A DNA stretch of 51,741 bases, from positions 1 through 51,741 of the forward strand of contig JBEBXQ010000013.1 in assembly GCA_040391535.1 (NCBI GenBank), read 5' to 3'. A program made the translations under genes and the position numbers. The first letter of the stretch is position 1. Each line of letters opens with the position of its first letter. Origin of the DNA: JBEBXQ01 sp040391535 (lineage in GTDB: Bacteria; Bacteroidota; Bacteroidia; Cytophagales; Spirosomataceae). The notes beneath the pieces are model-generated. The model was not told where the DNA came from and did not search any database. It was given only the letters and a program-made list of their open reading frames with translations. Shown one piece after another: positions 15,181 through 23,359 of this stretch.

Positions 15181-16305
15181 ATGAAATTTCCTCCCAGAGT
15201 ACTGTCTGTAATAGGGACACGCCCTGATGCCATTAAAATGGCTCCGTTGATCCGCCTTTTAAATCTTCACCTGGGTGATCATCATAAAGTATGTAATACT
15301 GGTCAGCATGACGAACTGGTTGATGGTGTCCTGCTATTTTTCGACATACATCCTGATTATCATCTGAATCTGATGACCGGCAGACAGGATGTAATTGCGG
15401 TTGTCGGGAAAATAATTTTTGCCATTGCTCCGGTATTGGATGATTTTAAGCCGGATTGGGTATTGGTACATGGCGATACTGCTACCTGTCTGGGTGCAAC
15501 ACTGGTGGCATTTTACAGGAAAATCAGGATTGGTCATGTTGAAGCCGGTCTCCGTTCGGGGTCTTTAAGCGAACCTTTTCCGGAAGAATCCATACGTATC
15601 CTGACCGACCAGCTGGCGGAGGCGTGTTTTGTTCCTACAGATCTTTGCCGTAATCATTTATTACAATCCGGAAAACCTGAAAAAAATATTATTCATACCG
15701 GCAATACCGGAATTGACAGCCTTCTGCTGGCTTTGGAGAGGGCTCAGGAATTATCTGAGCATGTCAGTTCTGAAATCAGAGAATTGCTGAAGTCTGATGA
15801 CAGACTTATACTACTTACCATTCATCGCCGTGAAAATCAGGGCGATCACCTTTTATCTGTTTGTGAGGCTATCAGACAGATTACCTCACGGCATAAAGAT
15901 GCCAGAGTTTTATTGCCTTTACATCCGAATCCGGCTGTAAAGGACTGCCTTGTGAAAGAGTTAGCTCATGTTCCTGGTGTGGTTTTGTCGCCCCCACTGG
16001 ATTACCCGGATTTTATCCTGGTTATGCAACGGTGTTTTATGGTTCTTACCGACTCGGGAGGGATTCAGGAAGAAGCTCCTGTACTGGGTAAACCGGTTTT
16101 GGTGCTGCGAAATCTGACAGAGAGGCAGGAGATGGTTATCTCAGGGAATGTTAAAATTACAGGTACATCTACGGATGCCATTGTAGAGGCTGTGAGCGGT
16201 ATATGGGATGATGACATTGCTTACCTGAACATGGTACAGCCAGCCGGTGTATACGGCGACGGATCAGCCAGTGCGAAAATATTGGAATTTATCCTGAATA
16301 ATTAA
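15181..16305 (+). CDS. wecB: UDP-N-acetylglucosamine 2-epimerase (non-hydrolysing)
   Basis: A 374-residue WecB/MnaA-type enzyme interconverting UDP-GlcNAc and UDP-ManNAc, supplying an activated sugar for surface polysaccharide. Signatures in order: GTRPDAIKMAPLI, NTGQHDELVDG, VHGDTATCLGA, GHVEAGLRSG, PFPEESIRILTD, LLTIHRREN, LPLHPNPAVK and LTDSGGIQEEAPVLGKPVLV. The fold is GT-B-like. The ATG at 15181 places GTRPD at the usual position; a TTG at 15106 would add 25 unsupported residues. It is the first gene of a four-gene polysaccharide operon (27 bases to the next). No wecC-like dehydrogenase follows. Confidence 0.94.
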   Translation: MKFPPRVLSVIGTRPDAIKMAPLIRLLNLHLGDHHKVCNTGQHDELVDGVLLFFDIHPDYHLNLMTGRQDVIAVVGKIIFAIAPVLDDFKPDWVLVHGDTATCLGATLVAFYRKIRIGHVEAGLRSGSLSEPFPEESIRILTDQLAEACFVPTDLCRNHLLQSGKPEKNIIHTGNTGIDSLLLALERAQELSEHVSSEIRELLKSDDRLILLTIHRRENQGDHLLSVCEAIRQITSRHKDARVLLPLHPNPAVKDCLVKELAHVPGVVLSPPLDYPDFILVMQRCFMVLTDSGGIQEEAPVLGKPVLVLRNLTERQEMVISGNVKITGTSTDAIVEAVSGIWDDDIAYLNMVQPAGVYGDGSASAKILEFILNN

Positions 16306-16332
16306 GGAAGCCGCAATCTGTTACTGTTTACT

Positions 16333-17394
16333 ATGAAACTCCTCTATCTCTGTAATAACGACGGATCGGATCCTCGCATCAATAAAGAAATACGGACACT
16401 GTCCGGTGTTTTTGAAATTGATTATGTAGGTATGAAAAGCATGGACAGTACCTGTTTTGTCAGGCCCTATGTAGCCAATATCTTTATGATATCTGCAGGA
16501 AGGAGAAGTATTCCGGGGCTTGTCCGTTACTTTTTTCTGGTAATGCGGTTGCTGATGATGAACAGGTACCAATCGATTCATGTGATCAATGAGCCACTCC
16601 TGATACTGTGTTATCCCTTGTTATTCTTGAGCAGGGCTAATCTGGTACTGGATCTTTTTGATTCTTATTTTCTGCGGATCAGCCGTTCTGGTGACAGGTA
16701 CCTGCTTTTGAAACGAATAGTGTATGGTGTGGCAGACAAGTTGATTGTAACGGATGAGCAACGCAGAAATCTGCTTCCGCAATTTGCGCGGAAAAAGGCG
16801 GTGGTGATTCAGAATTATCCGCCCCGGTTTAATGAGGCTATCCAAAAGATGAAACAGGAACCTGTATTGACGATCATGTATTATGGCTGGTTCGGAAAGC
16901 ACAGAGGGACTGACCTGATTATAAAATTGTTAGCAGCCTCGGAAAATGTCAGGGTGATTATGGCCGGCTGGCCGGGAGATGAGGAAAGTAAAGCCTTGCT
17001 GTCACATCCTCGGATACAGTATTATGGTATTCTGGAGCAGGGAAAGGCGATCAGGCTGGCTGCTGAAAGGGCTGATTATATTTTATGTGTTTACAGACCG
17101 GTAAATGAAAATAACGTTTATGCGAGTCCTAATAAAATATTTGATGCCATCCAGGCAGGAATTCCGCTGATAATCAACAGAGAAGTTAATGTAGCAGAAT
17201 GGGTATTCAGGAACCGGCTGGGATATGTGCTCGAATCGTATGAGCCTGAGGATATCGGAAGTGTACTGAAAAATCTGGAGATAAAGAAGGACGATTATCA
17301 ATACAGTGAAAAATTGAAGACTGCTTTTATCTGGGAAAAGGTCGAAGAAAAGCTTCTTAACGCGCATCAGAATGAAGATACTTTTATGTACTAA
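16333..17394 (+). CDS. GT-B glycosyltransferase (GT4-like)
   Basis: A 353-residue glycosyltransferase with two Rossmann-like halves. The N-terminal half begins MKLLYLCNNDGSDPRINKE. The C-terminal half opens with LTIMYYGWFGKHRGTDLI, continues with VRVIMAGWPGDEE and IQYYGIL, and has the acceptor/donor loop ASPNKIFDAIQAGIPLI. The ASPNK-(6)-G-P pattern corresponds to the EAMA-x-G-P region of GT4 enzymes, where an acidic residue is usual; here Lys-Ile-Phe-Asp supplies the Asp. Cytosolic or membrane-associated; donor and acceptor are unknown. Its last 23 bases overlap the next gene. Confidence 0.82.
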   Translation: MKLLYLCNNDGSDPRINKEIRTLSGVFEIDYVGMKSMDSTCFVRPYVANIFMISAGRRSIPGLVRYFFLVMRLLMMNRYQSIHVINEPLLILCYPLLFLSRANLVLDLFDSYFLRISRSGDRYLLLKRIVYGVADKLIVTDEQRRNLLPQFARKKAVVIQNYPPRFNEAIQKMKQEPVLTIMYYGWFGKHRGTDLIIKLLAASENVRVIMAGWPGDEESKALLSHPRIQYYGILEQGKAIRLAAERADYILCVYRPVNENNVYASPNKIFDAIQAGIPLIINREVNVAEWVFRNRLGYVLESYEPEDIGSVLKNLEIKKDDYQYSEKLKTAFIWEKVEEKLLNAHQNEDTFMY

Positions 17395-18478
17395 TCAATA
17401 CGATACCATCTCCAACGGGCCGGTCAGGTTTGTTCATCTCATTCTGGGGAGTAATAAACCAGGGGGAGAGCATGAGATCAGGGTGCTTTCAGAAGATATT
17501 GCAGAAGAAATTTTCGGACTATACAAAGTTGAGATACCTGCCTGGCTGAGAGAAAGCATATTGAGCCAGCTGTGCAGAATGTGGTTTTATCACCGGAAAG
17601 CCATGGCTGTACGGAAGGTCTATCCTTTCGACGTAATGGTATATAATCATGCATTGGTAGGCTTGTGGAGTGCGTTAAGGTTCAAAAATACGGCAGGAAT
17701 GTTCAATGACGAAGCGTATTCTTCTTTCCGCTGGCAAAAGGAGCGTCTTTCCCGATCCTGGTTGAAAAAAAGTATTTTCAGACAGGCGGAAAAAGCTATG
17801 TTCCGGATATGTGACAAGGTAATCGTGAATTCGGTATATCTCGAGAAAACCCTGAAATCGGCCTATGGCGATCGTAATAAGGTATTTGTGATGTATAAAG
17901 GGATTTCAGTTTCAGGGAAAATCCCGGAGCGAAAAAGCTTTGAAATGCCGGTAAACATTCTTTTCGTTAAAACCGATTATAAGGCCGGTGGCTTACAGGA
18001 TCTCATCGCTGCCTTAAAAATGGTAGCCTTCCCGTTTAATCTTCATATTGCCGGGCCGCCTGCAAGGGAATATCGTCAGATCAGGACATGGCTTGAGAAT
18101 GCCGGGATCATAAATGTAACCCGGTTGTATGGTTATAGGCCTCCTGAAAAGGTGGAGGATCTTATGAGAAAAGCTTCTGTTTTTTGTGTGCCGTCAAGGA
18201 GAGAGGCACTGGGAATGGCCAATATGGAAGCACTGGCTTGCGGATTACCGGTGGTCACGACGCAGGCTGGGGGTATTCCGGAAGTGCTGGATGACGGGAA
18301 TAACGGTTGGATGGTACCTCCTGAAAACCCGTTACAGCTGGCGGCCATGTTAACAGCATGCGTGGAAAATGTAGGGCTGAGAGAAGAAAAAGCCAGAAAC
18401 GGAATGAAGTATGTCAGGCGATTTTCGGAAAAACATATGCACGAACGGTTTATCAGTATTTTGAACGCAACTGATTAA
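17372..18478 (+). CDS. Glycosyltransferase family 4 protein
   Basis: A 368-residue retaining GT4-type glycosyltransferase. The C-terminal donor-binding half is typical: VNILFVKTDYKAGGLQDLI, FNLHIAGPP, VTRLYGYRPPEKVEDLMRKASVFCVPSRREALGM, then MEALACGLPVVTTQAGGIPEVLDDG. The latter is the E-A-x-A-x-G-x-P-V-V and G-G-x-x-E loop that binds the nucleotide sugar. It probably adds one sugar of a surface polysaccharide repeat unit at the cytoplasmic membrane face. It overlaps the preceding gene by 23 bases and the next by one (TAATG), so translation is likely coupled. Confidence 0.9.
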   Translation: MKILLCTNQYDTISNGPVRFVHLILGSNKPGGEHEIRVLSEDIAEEIFGLYKVEIPAWLRESILSQLCRMWFYHRKAMAVRKVYPFDVMVYNHALVGLWSALRFKNTAGMFNDEAYSSFRWQKERLSRSWLKKSIFRQAEKAMFRICDKVIVNSVYLEKTLKSAYGDRNKVFVMYKGISVSGKIPERKSFEMPVNILFVKTDYKAGGLQDLIAALKMVAFPFNLHIAGPPAREYRQIRTWLENAGIINVTRLYGYRPPEKVEDLMRKASVFCVPSRREALGMANMEALACGLPVVTTQAGGIPEVLDDGNNGWMVPPENPLQLAAMLTACVENVGLREEKARNGMKYVRRFSEKHMHERFISILNATD

Positions 18479-19719
18479 TGATCAAAGACAGGGTTTTTAT
18501 ATTCTTGATAGTGAATGCAATGCTGGTTATTGTGGGGTATGCCATGGCTATCTTCACATCCGGTGCTGCATTGGAAACCATGCAGTGGATCAAAGGATCT
18601 GTTTTATTTGCAGGGATTATCAATTTACTGACTTTACCTTACACGTTTTTAAAAAGAGCTGCCTGTTATTTTCAGCCTTATTTCATATTTGGCGTTTTTC
18701 TGTTGGCAACCGCAATCTATGCGGGGCAACCGGTTTACTCCTTTTTGCGGACATTAACGTTTTTGATTCCCTTTTGCTATATCTTCTTTTCTCTGGCTTT
18801 TTTAGTTTCCGGATATTCATTCAGTCAGGTATTAACGGCATTTTTGTACGCTGTCCATCTGATTTATTGTATTCCTGTTTTTTGCTTTCTGTTTTTTGGC
18901 CAGACGACTTCCTATATCAATTTATATTACATATCCACCGATCCTTATACTTCATTGGGTTTTGCCTCTAATCATTACGGGTGGGCTGGTTGTATTGTAC
19001 TGGTGACAGGCTGGGATTTGCTGAGAAACCATCAGGGCCTTTCGCGGGCCGGTAAATATTACCTCGTTATCATGTCTCTGATTGCCGTTTATCTTATCCT
19101 GGCTTCTGGTAACCGCACCTCCTGGATTGTATTGCTGATCTGTACTATGACTGTTATTTTCTTCAATAGCCGGTTAGGTTTGTTAAGAAAAGCAGTTCTG
19201 TTGAGTATTCCGCTCGGGCTGGTGATCTGGCTGAGTCGTTTACCTGACTCGGCGGTTACTAACCGGTTGCAAAAAACGTATACGCAGATGGAAAGAGGAG
19301 AAAGCCGCATAGCCCGGGCGATAACTTCCGCACAATATGCCAACACCAATCTGCAGGTATGGATGACAGGTTGGGGGATGTTTTCTCCTCCGGCAAGTCT
19401 GATGAAAAGTATGCATAATTCTTATTTCGAAGTGCTATTCGGAGCTGGTTTGCCGGCTTTTTGCTACTTTTTGTGGCATTTTGTTATTCTGCCATGTAAG
19501 AATTTATACCGGTATTTCTCTCGTCAGTACCTTTTTCTGATACCTGTCATCATCATTCCGTTTTTTGAGAGTAACCTTACCGGCGGACAGTTCCTGTTTT
19601 TTCCGTGGTTTGTGTTTACGCTGATGACGGGACTTTACCGGTCAGATATTAGAACTACAGAGCTGTTTTTTGAAAAACAGGCTCAGCCAGAGAAAATCGA
19701 AGGTAAGGCTTACGATTGA
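18478..19719 (+). CDS. O-antigen ligase / Wzy polymerase-like membrane protein
   Basis: A 413-residue polytopic membrane protein with about ten to twelve hydrophobic helices. It has the layout of the Wzy/WaaL family: many short helices, a long periplasmic loop (about residues 255-310) holding several Arg/Lys and a YANTNLQVWMTGWGMF segment, then HNSYFEVLFGAGLPAF, matching the H-N-x-(F/Y) region before the last helices. LILASGNRTSWIVLL near residue 205 is also family-like. It would polymerise or ligate the lipid-linked glycan made by the neighbouring transferases. No flippase (Wzx) or priming transferase is in the operon. Its ATG overlaps the previous stop. Confidence 0.85.
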   Translation: MIKDRVFIFLIVNAMLVIVGYAMAIFTSGAALETMQWIKGSVLFAGIINLLTLPYTFLKRAACYFQPYFIFGVFLLATAIYAGQPVYSFLRTLTFLIPFCYIFFSLAFLVSGYSFSQVLTAFLYAVHLIYCIPVFCFLFFGQTTSYINLYYISTDPYTSLGFASNHYGWAGCIVLVTGWDLLRNHQGLSRAGKYYLVIMSLIAVYLILASGNRTSWIVLLICTMTVIFFNSRLGLLRKAVLLSIPLGLVIWLSRLPDSAVTNRLQKTYTQMERGESRIARAITSAQYANTNLQVWMTGWGMFSPPASLMKSMHNSYFEVLFGAGLPAFCYFLWHFVILPCKNLYRYFSRQYLFLIPVIIIPFFESNLTGGQFLFFPWFVFTLMTGLYRSDIRTTELFFEKQAQPEKIEGKAYD

Positions 19720-19772
19720 TTCCGGGCTGTTTTTTTGCTGTAAAAGTGGATAGGATGCCCTAAATAAACAAA

Positions 19773-19793
19773 GGCATGGAAAGTTTCCACGCC
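19773..19793 (+). terminator. Hairpin after the polysaccharide operon
   Basis: An 8-bp stem (ggcatgga / tccacgcc, one G-T pair) with a 5-base loop, about 55 bases after the last stop. Only a short T-poor tail follows, so this is a possible rather than a clear terminator. Confidence 0.35.
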
Positions 19794-20094
19794 CTGTTTA
19801 ACACTATACACACACTATATATCTTTAAAAACGTTAAATCATGCTTAATAATATTCTCTCTATTCCTGAGAGAAGATTTAGAATGAGTACAAAATTACGA
19901 AATAATAAGTATTTAAGTGTCGTATCCATTTAAAAAAATATAATGAATGTTTATTTTGAAAGTATAAAAGGCAGATAGTCAACATTATATGGATATGAAT
20001 AATGTGTTTTTCTATGAACAGTGCCTGATAAAATTTAGTAAAATATCAGATTATATGCGTCTTCTATATTGGAAATATATATAGAATAATCTCT
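19794..20094. other. AT-rich non-coding stretch
   Basis: About 300 bases of very AT-rich DNA between the polysaccharide operon and the 20095-20122 inverted repeat. The longest plus-strand frame, about 31 codons from 19989, has no support. I see no RNA gene. Confidence 0.4.
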
Positions 20095-20122
20095 ATACTA
20101 AAACAAGAGTTTGTTTTAGTAT
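20095..20122. repeat. 12-bp perfect inverted repeat with a 4-base spacer
   Basis: atactaaaacaa and ttgttttagtat are exact reverse complements separated by gagt. The repeat overlaps the 3' end of the candidate small exported gene on the minus strand (its TAA is at 20116-20118), so it may be its transcript-end hairpin. No T-run follows on either strand. Confidence 0.6.
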
Positions 20123-20379
20123 TCGTGCCAGTATGATGAAAGCCTGATCTGAACCTGGTGTCCGACCGGAAAACGCAAATAATCTGTAAAGGTGACAGAT
20201 GCAAAAGAGGATATACATGTTTTAAAACGATGATCTTCGAAAATAAGTACCTCCAACACATGTAGCAGATTGTGATTATAAAGGAAACCTCCACAGTTAC
20301 CTGACAGGGCGGCAAGCGAAAATATAGTTACGTATATTATATATCGTATTTGATAAAGCGGGCCTGTAAGAGGTGGCAT
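20116..20379 (-). CDS. Candidate small exported protein, unknown
   Basis: An 87-residue ORF that I do not recognise. Three things favour a real gene. The N-terminal 30 residues look like a signal peptide or anchor (IIYVTIFSLAALSGNCGG, with a Cys). A strong AGGAGG lies about 10 bases before the ATG at 20379, unusual in this window. The 12-bp inverted repeat sits exactly at its end. The mature part (LHVLEVLIFEDHRFKT onward, with RFPVGHQVQIRLSSYW) looks like mixed beta strands with ordinary codon use. If the Cys after SGN is processed this could be a lipoprotein, but the lipobox is poor. An overlapping frame (20064-20315) is less convincing. Confidence 0.4.
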   Translation of the reverse strand: MPPLTGPLYQIRYIIYVTIFSLAALSGNCGGFLYNHNLLHVLEVLIFEDHRFKTCISSFASVTFTDYLRFPVGHQVQIRLSSYWHEY

Positions 20380-20710
20380 TGCTAAATGTCCTCCTTTCCT
20401 TTCAATTATATTTTATGGCAGGTAACTGGTAGACAACCAGTCTTTTGATCTGCTGCTATTGCTATCAGATGGGTGAGCTTAGGGCAGAATCAGGAAACAA
20501 GCAGAAGTATGGGTTGAAATTTTTCCGTAGTTGACTTACGGTTAAAGTCCATGGAAATGCTATAAACGCCTATTGAATCCGGAGGAATGACCAGAAATAT
20601 AACTATCACCTTCCATAGAATAGAGATAAAATAGATTCTATTTTAGAGAAATGGCCTGATTTCTATTATTCATTAATTTATAAAAATAAATGAAATATTT
20701 ATATAAAATA
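20380..20710. other. Non-coding stretch with small inverted repeats
   Basis: About 330 bases before the T9SS-protein promoter, with no gene visible. It holds several short hairpin-forming repeats: actggt/accagt near 20427-20443, ccgta/tacgg near 20525-20541, and taaaatag/ctatttta at 20627-20645 (8 bp, 3-base loop). They may be a structured leader or mere AT-rich chance. Confidence 0.35.
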
Positions 20711-20740
20711 TTGATTTTATTATGACTATTTTTACTTTTG
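20711..20740 (+). promoter_or_regulatory. Promoter of the T9SS surface protein gene (TTG-N19-TACTTTTG)
   Basis: TTG at 20711-20713 and TACTTTTG at 20733-20740 are separated by 19 bases, fitting the Bacteroidota housekeeping consensus (TTTG/TTG, 17-23 bases, TAnnTTTG). The start of transcription would be near 20746, about 50 bases before the ATG. This is the best promoter match in the window. Confidence 0.55.
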
Positions 20741-20795
20741 TATATAAAAATATGATTTTTTTATGCCATTTTTTCACCCCTAAAAAAGCTCATTT

Positions 20796-23108
20796 ATGCA
20801 GAGAATTTTATTTTTTATACTGTTCAACTTATGTTGTAACAGTATTTTTGCACAGACATTCACCATTACCGGGAACGTATATAACGATCCCGATGCTGGT
20901 TCGATAAATGGCAGTGCAAGTCCGTTTTCATTGCCTCCGGAAAACCTTCAGGTAGTTTTGATTAAAGTACCCGAAGCAACAATATTCCGTACTGCCGCTG
21001 TCAGTTATATTGATGGCTCGTTTACCTTTTCATCTGTACCTGAGGGCAGCTATTATGCAATGGTGATAACCCCTAACGCCAATACTCTTATGGGTGCTAC
21101 AGCACCACCGGCAGTTTTAGAAACGGGCTGGACACGAACTGGGGAGTCTTTGGAGTCAAACGGTGATCCTGATGCTTTAATAGATGGAAAAACAGAGATC
21201 ATTACGGTAACTGGAAGTAACATTTCCGATGTAAAATTCGGCATTCAGGAAAGGCCTTTTGCCCGTAATAAAATGAATAACCTGTTTGACAATACTGTTA
21301 CCGGTCCTGAGCTGTTATCTGTAAATACAGGATCTGTATTCGGGCCCGGAAGTTCTGATATATTGGAAGGTGCTGATTATGGAGGTGGGTTCATTACTCA
21401 TTATACCATTAATGTGTTGCCAAAATACGGCACATTATACCTGGGAAGTACAGAGGTTACCTCACTTGCACAGGTAGCATCATTAACCCCGGCAACGTTT
21501 TCTTCACTTGCATATCTGCCTCATTCTACTGCTTTAGCTCATGAGCAGGACTTTTTTACTTATTATGTAACCGATAATGCTTCTACAAAATCCAACAATG
21601 CTACGTATGTAATTCCCTTTCCCCTGCTGGATGGGGATGGCGATACGTATGCCAACCGTACCGACCTTGATGATGATAATGATGGGATAACGGATGTGGA
21701 CGAATGCCCGTTGAATGACTTAGGGAACTTATCAATGTCCTATTTGAACAATGAATTCACTTCTATCAAGCCATCGCACTTTGGCTATTCCATTGAACAC
21801 AATACGGGACTGAACCTTTCTGCTGATCTGAGCCATCTTTTTGGCTATCAGCTAAATTCAGGTGCTGTTATCGTGACAGTTTCTAATGCCAATACGCACC
21901 CAACGGCAGATGAGTTCTATGTAAATGATTCTACAGGGGCGTCTCAATGGACTATTTCCGGCACAGTGGGTTCCTATACAGCTATTGAGCATGGACAAGA
22001 ATACTTCAGCTACGATACCCGGACTATTACACTTTTGAATAGTGGAACAATTCAACCATATCATGTTATGTGGCAGGAGCAGGACGATGAGGAGCAGGAG
22101 AACTGGTCTTTTGGTAATAACGGATACAGCTGGTGGCTTACCAATGATAATCCTGCTACCAACCCGAGCAGTGTCGGACTATTGGCAATAGCGCTTACTG
22201 ATCCGGGGCCTAAATATTTTCAGGTCGCTTCTACGGCTAATAACCGTGATGAATGGGCTACCTATTTTATCCGTATATTACCGGAATGTGATTATGATAT
22301 GGACGGCATTCCGAACCGTCTGGATCTTGATTCTGATAATGATGGCTGTCTGGATGCTTTGGAAGGAAGCGTAGGTTTTGACTATACAGGTATAGATGAT
22401 GCCGGGGGAACAGTTTGGGCAGGTACGGGCTCACCCGCTGAAAACCAAAATCTATGTGCTGATGTTAATTGTGTAGATACCAATGGTATACCGCTTACAG
22501 CAGCGGGCGGGCAAACTCCCGATGAAACATATAATGAAGAGCAAATGTCGGAGGCCTGCAAAATTGCAATGCCGGTCACACTGGTAGCATTTAATGTACA
22601 CAAAGTGGAGCAGAAAGCGTTGCTCGTATGGACAACTGTAAGTGAATATAACAGTAAAGGATTTGATATAGAAAGAAGCACCGATGGAAGAAACTGGATG
22701 AATATAGGTTTTACTGTCAGCCAATCTGAAAATGGCAATAGTCATGTACAATCAGCGTATACCTTTACCGATAACGCACCTGCCGGCGGTCAGAACTTAT
22801 ATCGTTTGAAACAGACAGATTTAGATGGTAAATTTGAATATAGTCATGCCCGTGCTGTGTGGTTCGAGAATATAAGTAACATCAGTATTTATCCTAATCC
22901 TGTCAGTAATACTTTGAATATCAAAAGATTGAAGGGGAATGAAAATATTCGTATTTATGATGTAACAGGAAGGTTGTTGATTCAGCAAAAAGCAGAAAAC
23001 ACAAGCCCAACTATTTCATTAGATCAATTGGGGGCGGGAGTTTATTTCCTCTCTATTACCGGAGCAGATGGTACCATATCGTCACATAAAGTCATAAAAA
23101 ACAAATAA
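20796..23108 (+). CDS. T9SS-exported surface protein with calcium-binding repeats
   Basis: A 770-residue exported protein. A signal peptide (about 1-19, FFILFNLCCNSIFA) precedes a prealbumin-like/SdrD-B-like module (about 22-105: FTITGNVYNDPDAGS, then SYIDGSFTFSSVPEGSYY). Two short Asp-rich stretches, DGDGDTYANRTDLDDDNDG (about 284) and DYDMDGIPNRLDLDSDNDG (about 505), are thrombospondin-type-3-like calcium loops. The last 75 residues form a type IX secretion C-terminal sorting domain: ISIYPNPVSNTLNI, IRIYDVTGRLL, LGAGVYFLSI, and a basic HKVIKNK end. It should be carried across the outer membrane by the Por/T9SS machinery and attached or released. It has its own promoter and an unusual RNA-like structure just downstream. 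Ligand unknown. Confidence 0.87.
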   Translation: MQRILFFILFNLCCNSIFAQTFTITGNVYNDPDAGSINGSASPFSLPPENLQVVLIKVPEATIFRTAAVSYIDGSFTFSSVPEGSYYAMVITPNANTLMGATAPPAVLETGWTRTGESLESNGDPDALIDGKTEIITVTGSNISDVKFGIQERPFARNKMNNLFDNTVTGPELLSVNTGSVFGPGSSDILEGADYGGGFITHYTINVLPKYGTLYLGSTEVTSLAQVASLTPATFSSLAYLPHSTALAHEQDFFTYYVTDNASTKSNNATYVIPFPLLDGDGDTYANRTDLDDDNDGITDVDECPLNDLGNLSMSYLNNEFTSIKPSHFGYSIEHNTGLNLSADLSHLFGYQLNSGAVIVTVSNANTHPTADEFYVNDSTGASQWTISGTVGSYTAIEHGQEYFSYDTRTITLLNSGTIQPYHVMWQEQDDEEQENWSFGNNGYSWWLTNDNPATNPSSVGLLAIALTDPGPKYFQVASTANNRDEWATYFIRILPECDYDMDGIPNRLDLDSDNDGCLDALEGSVGFDYTGIDDAGGTVWAGTGSPAENQNLCADVNCVDTNGIPLTAAGGQTPDETYNEEQMSEACKIAMPVTLVAFNVHKVEQKALLVWTTVSEYNSKGFDIERSTDGRNWMNIGFTVSQSENGNSHVQSAYTFTDNAPAGGQNLYRLKQTDLDGKFEYSHARAVWFENISNISIYPNPVSNTLNIKRLKGNENIRIYDVTGRLLIQQKAENTSPTISLDQLGAGVYFLSITGADGTISSHKVIKNK

Positions 23109-23140
23109 TACCTTAGCATCTTAAAACGAAAATAAAGCAA

Positions 23141-23220
23141 TAAAGGTGTCTGATGTAAATAGAGGTTACATTCTTTGAAGCAACAGAACTTTAAAGAAAT
23201 AAACCCGACAGGCACCTTTA
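23141..23220 (+). other. Compact three-way-junction RNA-like element
   Basis: An outer 12-bp helix (23141-23152 with 23209-23220) encloses two abutting hairpins: 23153-23158/23166-23171 (6 bp, 7-base loop) and 23172-23180/23189-23197 (9 bp, 8-base loop). Only 11 bases (23198-23208) are unpaired between helices. The two non-Watson-Crick positions, one in the outer helix and one in the third, are G-U in plus-strand RNA but would be A-C in minus-strand RNA. That points to an RNA made from the plus strand: either the 3' end of the T9SS gene transcript or an upstream part of the dnaG leader. There is no T-run after it. I know no family with this shape. Confidence 0.45.
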
Positions 23221-23359
23221 TATAGTAAACCTTACAGTCGGATAATGACAGGTATTTCAAAATTATTGAATCCGGTTGCTGAATACTTCTTAAATTGCAT
23301 CATCATTTGAACAATAATTTTCAGGTGCTTAAGATCGTACATCCAGGTAAGAAAAGTAT

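Noticed and set aside
20064..20315. Minus-strand ORF overlapping the candidate small exported gene
   Set aside because: It lacks an SD and any signal-like or fold-like feature, and it conflicts with the better-supported 20116-20379 frame.
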